A stretch of DNA of 33,565 nt, taken from an uncultured Ktedonobacteraceae bacterium (lineage in GTDB: Bacteria; Chloroflexota; Ktedonobacteria; Ktedonobacterales; Ktedonobacteraceae). The DNA is taken from the NCBI GenBank assembly GCA_955652655.1, contig CATPCK010000675.1:1-33565 (forward strand), given 5' to 3'. Under the pieces are notes generated by a model. That model made no database searches. It saw only the letters and a list, made by a program, of their open reading frames with translations, and was not told the DNA's origin. How positions within the stretch are numbered: position 1 is the stretch's first letter; each line of letters begins with the position of its first letter. Shown piece after piece: positions 7,363 through 16,357 of the stretch. A program made the position numbers and the translations under genes.

Positions 7363-7647
7363 CATGCATATTGAGATCTGCGTCTCGCTTTCACCCGGCA
7401 CGCAGGTGTTTGTCGCCTCAATTAAGCCAGGCAGCAACCAATAACGTCATCTTCTGACTCGCAGAGTACTGTCAAGTGACCCATCCACTCTCCCATCTGA
7501 AGTGCAGAGTCGCTCATCAACGAGCGGGGAGAAGAGTTTTCTGCTGATAGTGCAGAGGATGCTGGGTATACATAGACAAAAACAGATTTCTATCTGAAAA
7601 AGGCCAGAGATAGATTGGATGCCTCAACAAGAGGGAGGAGTTTATTA
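7363..7647 (+). other. Long 5' leader of greA
   Basis: This stretch has no convincing long gene. It contains a hairpin with arms 7511-7515 and 7522-7526, enclosed by a possible outer stem pairing TCTCCC (7489-7494) with GGGAGA (7527-7532). A 26-codon reading frame starts with ATG at 7364, almost exactly at the predicted transcription start, and ends at 7444. It could be a leaderless leader peptide or chance. No known riboswitch class was recognised. Confidence 0.35.
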
Positions 7648-8169
7648 ATGAGTATTGGTGGACAGAGTGACGCGAAATCAGAGCGGAAAATTTATCGCTT
7701 GACACCCGAGGGCTTTGCCAAAAAACAGGAACGGCTTGAATACTTGCGTACAGTCAAACGAAAAGAGGTTGCTGACTATATACATGACGCAAAAGAAGCC
7801 GGTGATATTAGCGAAAGCAGCGCCTACGAGGAGGCCAAGCACAACCAGGCCAAAGTTGAGGGTGAGATCAGCGAACTTGAGGCTATCCTCGCGCTCTCAG
7901 AGATTATGACACCCGATATGCATGACACTGAAAACGGCCCTCCAGTGGTTCGTATCGGTATGCAGGTGAATGTTGAGACCGATAATGGTACGACAAGAAA
8001 CTTCAAGATTGTAGAGACTTTCGAAGCTGACCCGAAAGCTAGCCTGATCTCCGATCAGTCCCCCGTTGGAAAAGCGCTGCTAGGGCACAAAGAAGGTGAC
8101 GAGGTGAGCGTATCTACTCCTGGTGGTGTCACTCACTATACTATCACTTCTATTAAGCCGATGTTTTAG
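7648..8169 (+). CDS. greA: Transcription elongation factor GreA
   Basis: GreA enters the secondary channel of RNA polymerase and stimulates cleavage of backtracked RNA. The 173-residue protein has the N-terminal coiled coil with the acidic tip AGDISESSAYEEAKHNQ (51-67), where D53 and E56 match the catalytic acidic pair. The C-terminal FKBP-like domain follows, with SPVGKALLGHKEGDEV. About a dozen extra residues precede the family start. ATG 7648 is chosen because GGAGGAG lies eight bases upstream; an earlier in-frame start at 7615 has no ribosome site. A consensus promoter at 7328-7356 and a long leader precede it, and a 22-bp hairpin follows the stop. It is transcribed alone. Confidence 0.93.
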   Translation: MSIGGQSDAKSERKIYRLTPEGFAKKQERLEYLRTVKRKEVADYIHDAKEAGDISESSAYEEAKHNQAKVEGEISELEAILALSEIMTPDMHDTENGPPVVRIGMQVNVETDNGTTRNFKIVETFEADPKASLISDQSPVGKALLGHKEGDEVSVSTPGGVTHYTITSIKPMF

Positions 8170-8182
8170 CACATGGTAAGCA

Positions 8183-8234
8183 TAAGAGGCAAAGATGAAG
8201 CACCACTCATGGGGTGCTTCATCTTTGCCTCTTA
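8183..8234 (+). terminator. greA 3' hairpin, 22-bp perfect stem
   Basis: Arms 8183-8204 and 8213-8234 are exact reverse complements with an eight-base loop, 13 bases after the greA stop. No U tract follows directly, so this may be a termination, RNA-end-protection or bidirectional element. Confidence 0.7.
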
Positions 8235-8369
8235 ACTATTGTGCTTGTGCTTCTTATTGACATTGCTCCCCTTTCATCAGTAATATAGGTGCACGCCGCT
8301 TGAGAAAAAATCATCAATCAGGTCCTTCCTGTAGTGTTTGTACAATCAACGGCGAGGAGCACATATAGC

Positions 8370-9116
8370 ATGTTGACTTACGAAGATGTAACGGGATGTT
8401 TCCTCAAGGCGGCAAAGAATACTGCTCTCATGACGCACCCCGAATATTGGATAAACTCACGCTCACTTGAACGCGAATTTGCCGCCACCTGCCATGCCGG
8501 AAGTTGTGAAGAAGCGGAACATCGCAGTACCTGTACCTTTTCATTTACATGGGGAGCACTGGACACCTCCCTCTCGCTCGATGGTCCAGCCGGTGTCTGT
8601 GACTTCTTCCATGAACCTGAAGATGATTGTCCACACCTGCATACGCGCGACATTCCGCCGCTAGTAGTTGACCTCTCGTACAGTTTAGTGTTGAACGGAG
8701 CTGGTGCATCGATCTCAGAAACGGCCCTCCTTTCGCTTGTTCAGTTGCTCAAGTTGCGCGCCAGCGAAAACAGTAGCCGCGCTAACGAGACACGCCCAGG
8801 CATCTCTATGACCTTGCACGAAAATCGTCTGCAGCCAGAGGTACTTACACTACAACAGCGGGTAGAGCTTCCTATCTGGCATCCCGATGGTATGCGGAGT
8901 CTTCACGACGACCATCATGCTCACACGGAGCGAGGAACACGGCACAGTAGTCGAGCAATAGATGAGGAAATCGAGGAAGACGAGGTAGTCGCCGATAATC
9001 CTCGTCCAGAAGACTGGCTACCACAGGTTATGGCCGATGTCTGCCAGGATATCTTGCAAGTGCTAGAAGCCCTTGACGCGGTGCGTTCCCACAGTTCGCT
9101 GAATATGGACGCATGA
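8370..9116 (+). CDS. Unrecognised 248-residue His/Cys-rich acidic protein
   Basis: I do not recognise this family. The protein is soluble, with no signal peptide or membrane segment. Features are a Cys/His-rich region (CHAGSCEEAEH, CTFSF, CDFF and DDCPHLH between residues about 43 and 91), a middle region with a possible helix (ETALLSLVQLLKLRAS), a His-rich patch (HDDHHAHTERGTRH, about 180-193), and an acidic run (EEIEEDE). The two clusters of histidine and cysteine could bind metal. ATG 8370 has GAGGAG about ten bases upstream, slightly long. Codon use resembles the neighbours, so it appears to be a real gene. The next gene on the strand is 112 bases downstream and may be co-transcribed. Confidence 0.6.
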   Translation: MLTYEDVTGCFLKAAKNTALMTHPEYWINSRSLEREFAATCHAGSCEEAEHRSTCTFSFTWGALDTSLSLDGPAGVCDFFHEPEDDCPHLHTRDIPPLVVDLSYSLVLNGAGASISETALLSLVQLLKLRASENSSRANETRPGISMTLHENRLQPEVLTLQQRVELPIWHPDGMRSLHDDHHAHTERGTRHSSRAIDEEIEEDEVVADNPRPEDWLPQVMADVCQDILQVLEALDAVRSHSSLNMDA

Positions 9117-9228
9117 GTACGACGGCACTTTTATTAGGAAATGCAACTCCCTACTCGACCATTCGTATGTATGGTGACTGAATTAGAGAACCTGACTACA
9201 TGTGCTGAGTTTGAAGGAGTTACCTGAC

Positions 9229-9561
9229 ATGTCACAACAAAGAATGGATTATGATGAGGGCAATCGTCAACAGCAGGAACCCCCTTTCGGCAATTACGAG
9301 GCCGGCTATAAAGACCCTTTCATGGGTTCATATGCAGGGCAGAAACTTTCTCCCCAACAGGGATTTGGTAGCAGCAATGCTCCAGCGGGCATGCGACTGG
9401 CCCTGGCCATCGTCTCGGTAGCTGTGCTCATCCCTTTATCCGCCATCATCTTAGGGACTAGTGGAGGCAGTATCTTTAGTGGGGGGCTGATCGCTTTAGG
9501 CCTGGTCTGTCTCACTATTATGATCGTCAACATCGCCTTCAATGTCAGTTTCAGGCGCTAA
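9229..9561 (+). CDS. Small two-helix membrane protein with Gln/Tyr/Gly-rich N-terminus
   Basis: A 110-residue protein of unknown function. Residues 1-53 are polar and low in complexity, rich in Gln, Gly, Tyr, Asp and Pro. Two transmembrane helices follow at about 55-75 and 83-105, ending in FRR. The positive residues and length suggest that both ends face the cytoplasm. ATG 9229 has AAGGAG nine bases upstream; an earlier in-frame ATG at 9202 lacks one. Convergent with the lipid-kinase gene, it ends just before a shared hairpin. The composition of its tail resembles the cytoplasmic tails of the peptidase and penicillin-binding protein further along. Confidence 0.7.
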   Translation: MSQQRMDYDEGNRQQQEPPFGNYEAGYKDPFMGSYAGQKLSPQQGFGSSNAPAGMRLALAIVSVAVLIPLSAIILGTSGGSIFSGGLIALGLVCLTIMIVNIAFNVSFRR

Positions 9562-9585
9562 GCTCATGGTACGTGTCATTCTTCG

Positions 9586-9632
9586 CACAGAGTGGATTTC
9601 CCGCACGCTGCCCGAAATCCGCTCCATCTGTG
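9586..9632. terminator. Bidirectional hairpin between convergent genes
   Basis: CACAGA (9586-9591) pairs with TCTGTG (9627-9632), and the inner GGATTTC (9594-9600) pairs with GAAATCC (9614-9620). There is a short asymmetric bulge and a 13-base loop. It lies between the stops of the small membrane protein (9561) and the lipid kinase (9636), so it probably ends both transcripts. Confidence 0.6.
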
Positions 9633-9635
9633 TAT

Positions 9636-10586
9636 TCACGAAAATAACCCCGTTGCTGTCTGCCGGGGAACAATAACTTTGAGCGCCCTGGGAACAGTGG
9701 TAAAGCGGGCGGGAGTATAACCCGATGGATCACCGTCAACCTGGATAGCAACCGGCTTGCGTGTATGCACCTCCAACGTCTTGCATTGTTCATAGCTCAC
9801 CCACTGCTGGCGTTGCTCGCGGTGAAATAGAAAATCCCACACTACCATGAGCCGCCCCAACATACTGCGTCTGCGCACCACACATACATCAAGCAGCCCA
9901 TCGTCACATTTTGCCTGCCAGGTATATTTGATTGCGCCGCCATAGAGCTGTGTATTCCCAACAACAATTTGCAGGGCGTTTCTCCTCAACAGCCGCCCGT
10001 TGATCGTTAAATATGCGCGAAAACTCTCATATCCAAACCCCAGCCATGCCCCAACGAGCAGATAACCCAGGACACCCAGCCGCTTGATGGGTGTTTTCTC
10101 GATCGCCTGTGCTATTACGGCATCAAGGCCGATACCAACCATCAACAGGAAGTAGCGATCATTCACCTTACCCAGGTCAATACGCCGCGTCTCTCCATGG
10201 AGCAAAACGGCATATGCGCCAGCATTATCCAGTGGAATATTCATCTCTCTGGCCCACACATTGACAGTGCCGGAGGGAAGCACTCCCAGCGCGGTCTCGC
10301 TGCCGGCCAATTCCTGGATGACCTCGTTAATCGTACCATCACCGCCAGCCGCGATGACCACATTGACCTGTTGTGCTACAGCTTCTCGCGCCTGCTGACG
10401 TGCGTCACCAACCTCCTTCGTCAGTCGAAGCTCAACACTCCATCCCGACCTGCGCAGATAAGCCAGGGTTTCTTCCATCTGCCTCGCGTAATGGAAGTAG
10501 CTCCCTGAAGCCGGATTCGCTATTACTACAGCGGAGCAAGAAACTCGTCCAGGAGGAAATGCTTTAATGGAATCTTTTTTCGCCAT
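9636..10586 (-). CDS. Diacylglycerol kinase-family (DagK/YegS-like) lipid kinase
   Basis: A 316-residue member of the DAGK catalytic family. These enzymes phosphorylate diacylglycerol or related lipids with ATP; diacylglycerol kinase recycles lipid from envelope polymer synthesis. The nucleotide-binding GGDGT is at 81-85 inside VVIAAGGDGTINEVI, with the second motif GVLPSGTVNVWAREMNIP (about 100-117, usual LPxGTxNDxAR). KCDDGLLDVCVV matches the DDGxLDV stretch, and the C-terminal VDGDP is present. The NDFAR aspartate position reads NVWAR. The substrate cannot be fixed from sequence. ATG 10586 has no strong ribosome site. The gene follows murF-alr by 193 bases on the same strand. Confidence 0.85.
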   Translation of the reverse strand: MAKKDSIKAFPPGRVSCSAVVIANPASGSYFHYARQMEETLAYLRRSGWSVELRLTKEVGDARQQAREAVAQQVNVVIAAGGDGTINEVIQELAGSETALGVLPSGTVNVWAREMNIPLDNAGAYAVLLHGETRRIDLGKVNDRYFLLMVGIGLDAVIAQAIEKTPIKRLGVLGYLLVGAWLGFGYESFRAYLTINGRLLRRNALQIVVGNTQLYGGAIKYTWQAKCDDGLLDVCVVRRRSMLGRLMVVWDFLFHREQRQQWVSYEQCKTLEVHTRKPVAIQVDGDPSGYTPARFTTVPRALKVIVPRQTATGLFS

Positions 10587-10779
10587 TTGATGTACAGGTT
10601 CCCGCTTGTTGTGTTCGCTATTTCAAAATTAGGAAGAGGATTTTTACGTGTTCTCTTTGTTCTCTCTGTTCTTGACTTGCCGATAACCTCTCCAGTTGAA
10701 CTAGTTCATGTATATCATTTGAATATACGCCATCACCCTCTGGATTGTTGTAGTTTCATCCGTGTAAATTACAGGGAAA

Positions 10780-13395
10780 TCAATCAACCCGCGGCACACG
10801 GGCCAGGATAGCCGAGACTACTTCATAGTTACTGGTACCCAGGCGCTGCGCTACTATCTCCGCGGTCAGCGATGCCTCTCCCTGTCGACCAATCAACACC
10901 ACCTCATCACCGACCCGCGTTTCAGGGATATGTGAGACATTGATGATACATTGATCCATACAAACACGCCCAAGGATAGGTGCTTCTTGTCCATGAAGCA
11001 GCACGCCTCCCCAGTTGGCAGGCGCTCGCCTGAAGCCGTCGGCGTAACCCACCGGCAGGACTGCTACACGCGTAGGCTCCTCAGTTTTATAGGTACAGCC
11101 GTAGCTGATACACTCGCCCGCCGGGATTACCTTGACCTGCGCCACCTGGGTTTTGAATGAGAGCGCTGGACGAAAGTACGCCGGGATAGGTACTTCTGCC
11201 GAGGGGTCAAGCCCATAGAGCGCTATTCCTGGCCGTACCATATCAAAACGTGCTTCTGGTAGGCTTAACAGGGCCGCGCTGTTGGCGGCATGGACAAGGG
11301 ATGGACGCAGTCCTTCCCGCTCTAATGCATGCAATATTTGCTGAAAACGCGCAAGCTGCAGGCGTGCGTGCGACTGATCCTGTGTATCGGCCATCGCAAA
11401 ATGCGTAAAGATGCCTTCCATTTCAAGGCCTGGCAACATCAGTATCTCATGTACAAGAGCCATGACCTCGTCGACCTGTTCTGCCCGTATACCCAATCGA
11501 CCCATACCAGTATCCACCTTGACATGAACTTTGACGCTCTGCCCAAGGGCAAGAGCCGCGCGCGAGAGTGCATGAGCTGACTCTAGTGTGTAGAGGGTAA
11601 TGATCAGACTTAAACGTACGGCTTCGCGCATCTGCCAGGGAGGCACATAGCCAAATACCAGAATGGGTGCATCAATTCCGGCTTCACGTAATGGCCTTGC
11701 CTCACTTACCGTTGCTACCCCCAACATGCTCGCCCCATTGTGCAGCACGGTACGAGCCACTTTGACTGCGCCGTGTCCGTAGGCATCGGCCTTCAGACTC
11801 GCTAAAATGCGTACCTGTGGCCCCACCAGCTTTTTGATCTGCCGGGTATTGTTGCCGATAGCGCTCAAATCGATCTCGACCCACGTGGGGCGATCTGCAC
11901 GCATAACCACAATCTGCTTCCAGCCAGGTGTCTGACGTACCAGCAATTCAGGAGCTCGCGCAGGTTCAGCCATCAGCATCTCGGTTACCCGCTCCATGCG
12001 CGTCTCCTCGGAGCCCTTGATAAGCACGATGGCCTTTGCCTGCACATCGGTGTACTCAAGGTTCTTCACCGGCGAACCTATAATGGAGCGAGCAGCCCGT
12101 GCCGCATCTTCATGTGTCGAGGTGATGATAACCCGCTCTACCGCCAGTCCTGCTTCTTGTGCCGCTTCAGCAAGGAAGGCTGCTCGTTCTCCCCGTGTTA
12201 TCAGATAATCGACGCATGCCGCTGCTTTTCGTCCCACGACTCGATGCGCCTCTTCTTCGTAATCACCTAAGCGTAACATGTCACCGAGTACGGCAACGCG
12301 ATTGCCTGCCGGGAGTTCCTTCAGCGTTTCCAGCCCTGCGATCATCGAGGCGGGACTGGCATTGTGGGTGTCGTCAAGGAGTGTAGTAAAGCCCGGACCT
12401 GGCAGGGGTGATAGTCTCCCAGGAAGTGTATGCACACTGGACAGCGCTTGCTGTATCTCTTCAGCCTGCAAACCACACTGTTTTCCAACGTAATATGCGG
12501 CAAGCATACTTGTCACATAATGCCTCCCTAAGAGGCGCGAAGAAAGCGCCACCAAGCGCTCTCTGTGTGTATTTCCGCTCGTATCAGCCAGGACGCAGGA
12601 TAAGGTCCATGCAACATGTAGATCACGCACAGCTGAGGGAGCAAAGCTTGTGATAGATGCGACACAGCGTACTGTTAAAGTGCGAATCATTGCGTCATCA
12701 CCATTGACAATTGCCAGCCCATCTTCAGGCAGTGCGGTGAGTAGTGTTCCCAATTCGGCGGCAAGTCGCTCAAGCGTGCCAAAATACTGTAGTTGCGTCG
12801 GGCTGATGTTTGTGAGGACGCCGATCTGTGGGTGAGTGATCTGGCAAAGATCTCTGATTTCCCCCGGATGATCGCAGCTCAGCTCCAATACTGCGTATTC
12901 ATGGCGCTCTTCCAGGCGACCCAGCGAGAGGGGAAGCCCGAGCAAATCGTTATAGTTTTGCCAGCTTTTGAATGTGGCGAAATTACTTGAAAGCACTGTG
13001 GCAATAGCCTCTTTCGTGGTCGTTTTACCCGTACTGCCAGTAACTGCGATGACAATGGGGTGCCATCGCCGTAAGATGAAGCGTGCATAATCCTGCAAAG
13101 CTATTCGAGTGTCGGCCACTGTGATGGTCGCGGCTCCTGAGCGCTCCAGTGCTGTACGAGTCTCTTCAGAGAGAGATGCCATGACTCGCGCCTCCAGCAG
13201 CAAACCCGCCGCCCCTCGGCCTACCGCATCTAGCAGGTAATCGTGCCCATCGCCCTGTTCTCCCCTCACCGCTACAAACATCTCTCCAGGAATCAACTGG
13301 CGGGTATCATGGCAAAAAGTATCGAAGCGCTGCTGCTTTCCATTATAAATGAGCGCTCCGTTTGTCGCTTCCAGGATGTGTTCGAGGTAAATCAT
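10780..13395 (-). CDS. Bifunctional MurF ligase / alanine racemase fusion
   Basis: An 871-residue fusion of two peptidoglycan enzymes. Residues 1 to about 485 are MurF, which adds D-Ala-D-Ala to the UDP-MurNAc-tripeptide. The evidence is the P-loop GSTGKTTTKE (120-129), the DHPGEI segment (175-180), THNASPASM (343-351), LGDMLRLGDYE (370-380) and GSEETRMERV (461-470). Residues about 500-871 are a PLP alanine racemase: WVEIDLSAI, the PLP lysine K535 in SLKADAYGHG, KVDTGMGRLG (626-635), RPGIALYG (721-728) and the second catalytic Tyr765 in ISYGCTYK. Combined length equals the sum of both families, so neither half is truncated. One chain makes D-Ala and attaches the dipeptide made from it; D-Ala-D-Ala ligase is not in view. 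ATG 13395 has GAAGG six bases upstream; dprA ends 14 bases before it. Confidence 0.93.
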   Translation of the reverse strand: MIYLEHILEATNGALIYNGKQQRFDTFCHDTRQLIPGEMFVAVRGEQGDGHDYLLDAVGRGAAGLLLEARVMASLSEETRTALERSGAATITVADTRIALQDYARFILRRWHPIVIAVTGSTGKTTTKEAIATVLSSNFATFKSWQNYNDLLGLPLSLGRLEERHEYAVLELSCDHPGEIRDLCQITHPQIGVLTNISPTQLQYFGTLERLAAELGTLLTALPEDGLAIVNGDDAMIRTLTVRCVASITSFAPSAVRDLHVAWTLSCVLADTSGNTHRERLVALSSRLLGRHYVTSMLAAYYVGKQCGLQAEEIQQALSSVHTLPGRLSPLPGPGFTTLLDDTHNASPASMIAGLETLKELPAGNRVAVLGDMLRLGDYEEEAHRVVGRKAAACVDYLITRGERAAFLAEAAQEAGLAVERVIITSTHEDAARAARSIIGSPVKNLEYTDVQAKAIVLIKGSEETRMERVTEMLMAEPARAPELLVRQTPGWKQIVVMRADRPTWVEIDLSAIGNNTRQIKKLVGPQVRILASLKADAYGHGAVKVARTVLHNGASMLGVATVSEARPLREAGIDAPILVFGYVPPWQMREAVRLSLIITLYTLESAHALSRAALALGQSVKVHVKVDTGMGRLGIRAEQVDEVMALVHEILMLPGLEMEGIFTHFAMADTQDQSHARLQLARFQQILHALEREGLRPSLVHAANSAALLSLPEARFDMVRPGIALYGLDPSAEVPIPAYFRPALSFKTQVAQVKVIPAGECISYGCTYKTEEPTRVAVLPVGYADGFRRAPANWGGVLLHGQEAPILGRVCMDQCIINVSHIPETRVGDEVVLIGRQGEASLTAEIVAQRLGTSNYEVVSAILARVPRVD

Positions 13396-13409
13396 AACCG
13401 GCCTTCAAC

Positions 13410-14555
13410 TCATCTCGCCAAAATATACTGCATAGGGCTGACCTGCTTGATCATCCCCTTCATCTCCATCATCATGAGCGTCGAGGTTACGGTCATTGTA
13501 GGAAGCTCCGATCCGCGGATAATCTCATCGATATGGAGAGGATCATGACTGAGTAATGGTAGGAGTGCACCCTCTTCTTCGTTATCCGGCAGGGCCGCTT
13601 GCATCTCGATATGCTCCGGAATCATAAAGAGATTGAGCGCCATCAGAATATCCTGCACATCGGTTACCAGGTGCGCCCCATCTTGAATGAGCTTGTTAAC
13701 ACCAACACTTCCCATCGCGAAGATACCATTTGGAACGGCAAACACTTCACGGCCATGTTCAAGCGCAAAATTGGCTGTAATCAACGATCCGCTTTGTTTA
13801 GGTGCTTCCGTGACCAGTACACCCTGGGAGAGACCTGAAATAATGCGGTTGCGTGCTGGAAAATTCTTGCTGTCCGGTTTGACGCCCAGGGGAAATTCTG
13901 TCAGCAATGCTCCCTGTCCAGATTCCACAATGCGCCGGGCCAGGCTGGTATTTTCTTGTGGGTAGATGATATCGAGACCACTCGCCATGACAGCGATGGT
14001 GCGTCCTCCCGCGTCTAATGCGGCTGTGTGCGCTATAGCATCAATCCCATGTGCTAGTCCGCTCACAATCGTCACGTTTCCCTGTGCCAGCTCGCGCGCA
14101 AATTGCTCAGTCACCTGGCGACCATACGCAGATACCTTGCGCGTACCAACAATCCCCAGCGCAAAGCTATCTTCTTCCTTTTTTAAGGTACCGGCAACAT
14201 ACAGGACGGTTGGGGCATTGCTTATATCCTTCAGCAAGGACGGATACGCATTATCCCTAATGGTAATGACTTGCACCCGCAAACGTTCCAGTTTCTCCAA
14301 CTCCCGCTGTGGATTACTGCTAGCACGCTGCTTGATGAAACTTTCGATGATGGTCTGATCAAGTCCAGCCTGTGCCAACTCTTTCCTATTAGCTTTCCAG
14401 GCTGCAGCGACATCATCGTGAAAATAATCCAGCAGCATTTTGAAGCGCACCGGCCCAATACCAAGAATGCGGGTAAAGGCCACCCAGTAAGCCAGCTCAT
14501 CCAATGATAGGCTATCAGACGGGTAGTAGCGACTGGGTTCGTCAAACACTTCCAA
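13410..14555 (-). CDS. dprA: DNA processing protein DprA (Smf)
   Basis: DprA protects incoming single-stranded DNA in natural transformation and loads RecA on it. The 381-residue protein has an N-terminal helix-hairpin-helix-like region (TRILGIGPVRF, 28-38) and the Rossmann core: GIVGTRKVSAYGRQ (134-147), IVSGLAHGIDAIAH (163-176), IAVMASGLDIIYP (187-199), and later NFPARNRIISGLS and EAPKQSGSLITANFALEHGREVFAVP. A C-terminal winged-helix segment follows. The start is a TTG at 14555, placed six bases after a perfect AGGAGG; no ATG fits. It lies 47 bases after the metallopeptidase gene and 14 bases before murF-alr, so these three are probably one transcript. Confidence 0.94.
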   Translation of the reverse strand: MEVFDEPSRYYPSDSLSLDELAYWVAFTRILGIGPVRFKMLLDYFHDDVAAAWKANRKELAQAGLDQTIIESFIKQRASSNPQRELEKLERLRVQVITIRDNAYPSLLKDISNAPTVLYVAGTLKKEEDSFALGIVGTRKVSAYGRQVTEQFARELAQGNVTIVSGLAHGIDAIAHTAALDAGGRTIAVMASGLDIIYPQENTSLARRIVESGQGALLTEFPLGVKPDSKNFPARNRIISGLSQGVLVTEAPKQSGSLITANFALEHGREVFAVPNGIFAMGSVGVNKLIQDGAHLVTDVQDILMALNLFMIPEHIEMQAALPDNEEEGALLPLLSHDPLHIDEIIRGSELPTMTVTSTLMMMEMKGMIKQVSPMQYILAR

Positions 14556-14602
14556 CTCAGACCTCCTTATAGATATGAGAGCAAATACGATGGCACCTGC
14601 AA

Positions 14603-16357
14603 TTACTCCTGCGGAGCTTTTTTCTGCGGTTGTTGATTGACATTCTCATTGAAAGGTCCAAAAGGAGCTAACATTGAGTCTGCACCATCATCACCTTCCT
14701 CCTCGCCAATTGCTGGAGGAGCTGGCTGAGGCTGAATTGGTAATCGTGGCGGCATGGGTGCCGGTTGAACTGGTGGGCTTGCAGGCGGTGCACCAAAGGC
14801 TTGCTCCGGCACGAAAGAGGGAAACGGCATGTACGTTTGTGGCGAAGGCCCCTGGTTTCCCCAGGTATGGCCAGGTTGCTGTGATGACGCCTGGTACGGC
14901 GGGTAATACATCTGTTGCGGTGATGTTGGATATTCTATGGCTGGTGTTGCTGGTCTATATTGCAAAGGACCAGCATAGCCACTATTGGTGTTTCTTTGCA
15001 AGGGCAACTGACCAACTGGCTGATAATGTTGCACAGCCTCCGCCGCCAACGCCTGCTGGCGCTTGCGCCTCTGGTAGACCAGAATTGCCACGATACCTAT
15101 AATTGGCAGGAGAATCAGCACAGAACCGGCAGTGATAAACACCGGAGCAGTGCTATCCGTTGTGCTAGTCTGAGTTTGACTTGTTTGTACCAGCGCTCGC
15201 GGCGTAGGCGTAACCTGATTTGGAAGCAGTATTCCCGGCTGACCCAGATGGAGACGCCATTGATTTTCCAGGTGATCCTGGTCTTGTCCAATTGCCTGCA
15301 CCAGGTCCTCGCTAAAAGCTACCTCGGGATCATTCATCTTCTTGATCAGCAGCCTCATTTTGCTCTGGCCAAAGGTAGTATACATATAACTAATCAGGTT
15401 CCAACTCTGGGCATAGGCGAGATACGCCTGGTCACTATCAGAGGGAAAGCCATCAGAGATGGTGTAGAGCCGCAGCAGCGACTTCTTGAAGAGCGCCCGT
15501 TCAAAACGAGCTTTCATCTCTGGCTCGTGATACAACTGGTTATAAACCGCTAACCCTTCGTCAAACCACGTGGGAGCCTGCTGGCCTTGAGCAATTAGCT
15601 GGTGAAAAACAAGATGGGTCAATTCATGCTGCATATCGCGTACAAGCGTATCATCATTTTCATCAATCGCACTAATGAAAGCCTCATTTAGTGCCGGGTG
15701 AGCTTCACCTCCCACCCATTCATAGGAACCAGGAGCAAGTGCTCCATGAAAATCCTGGTTGCTGGCGTAAACCCAAAGATTGATAGGATGGAGGGGACCA
15801 CTCCCAAGCGTCTGGCTGATATGGTTGAGGCTATCGTTGGCCCGATTCAGCAGTAGCTGGCCAAAATTAGCCGGACGATTATACCAGTTGACCTGTAACA
15901 AACCCTGAGAAAGATGCTGCCAGGAGTAACGGGTATCGAGGGTTTTGAAATCCTGAGGCGACTCCGTGTGAAAGTTATTTGAGCTATCCTGCAGTACCCA
16001 GTTGTATTCAACAGGTGTCCCAGGAGTATGAAAATTATCGCCGCTTGTTTCTTCATGCCAATGAACCGTGACAAACTGCGCCGGCCTGATCAAGGTTATC
16101 GAGTGTTCCTTTGCAAAGGAGTATGGCGGCTCTTTATAGGTAATATAAATTATGGCCTGAACAATAGAGCTAGCAGTATCTTTCGCGGTCATTGTAAAGT
16201 CGATTGAGCCAGGAAAATGAACCACGTCAGATTCAGAGATCACGGTAATGGGGTCAGCTGCAGCAAATGCTTTCGTTGAAAAAGCCAGTGGGAAAAGAAA
16301 AAAGCTACAAAGGAAGAGCAGCAAGAATCTTATAAGATGAATGGGCCGCAGGGACAT
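14603..16357 (-). CDS. Membrane-anchored peptidase MA-like zinc metallopeptidase with Pro-rich cytoplasmic tail
   Basis: A 584-residue protein. Residues 1-34 form a signal peptide ending in AFAAADP. The exported region carries the gluzincin motif HELTH (244-248) with WFDEGLAVYN (264-273), which supplies the third ligand; this matches the peptidase MA-like family. A Thr/Gln/Ser-rich stalk (382-402) leads to a transmembrane helix (about 404-428) followed by YQRRKRQQ. A cytoplasmic tail of about 150 residues is very rich in Pro, Gln and Tyr and ends with an acidic patch. The catalytic domain is outside and the tail inside. ATG 16357 has GAGGAG nine bases upstream. It heads the dprA and murF-alr group and is divergent from a penicillin-binding protein, suggesting a cell-wall role. 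The substrate is unknown. Confidence 0.8.
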   Translation of the reverse strand: MSLRPIHLIRFLLLFLCSFFLFPLAFSTKAFAAADPITVISESDVVHFPGSIDFTMTAKDTASSIVQAIIYITYKEPPYSFAKEHSITLIRPAQFVTVHWHEETSGDNFHTPGTPVEYNWVLQDSSNNFHTESPQDFKTLDTRYSWQHLSQGLLQVNWYNRPANFGQLLLNRANDSLNHISQTLGSGPLHPINLWVYASNQDFHGALAPGSYEWVGGEAHPALNEAFISAIDENDDTLVRDMQHELTHLVFHQLIAQGQQAPTWFDEGLAVYNQLYHEPEMKARFERALFKKSLLRLYTISDGFPSDSDQAYLAYAQSWNLISYMYTTFGQSKMRLLIKKMNDPEVAFSEDLVQAIGQDQDHLENQWRLHLGQPGILLPNQVTPTPRALVQTSQTQTSTTDSTAPVFITAGSVLILLPIIGIVAILVYQRRKRQQALAAEAVQHYQPVGQLPLQRNTNSGYAGPLQYRPATPAIEYPTSPQQMYYPPYQASSQQPGHTWGNQGPSPQTYMPFPSFVPEQAFGAPPASPPVQPAPMPPRLPIQPQPAPPAIGEEEGDDGADSMLAPFGPFNENVNQQPQKKAPQE

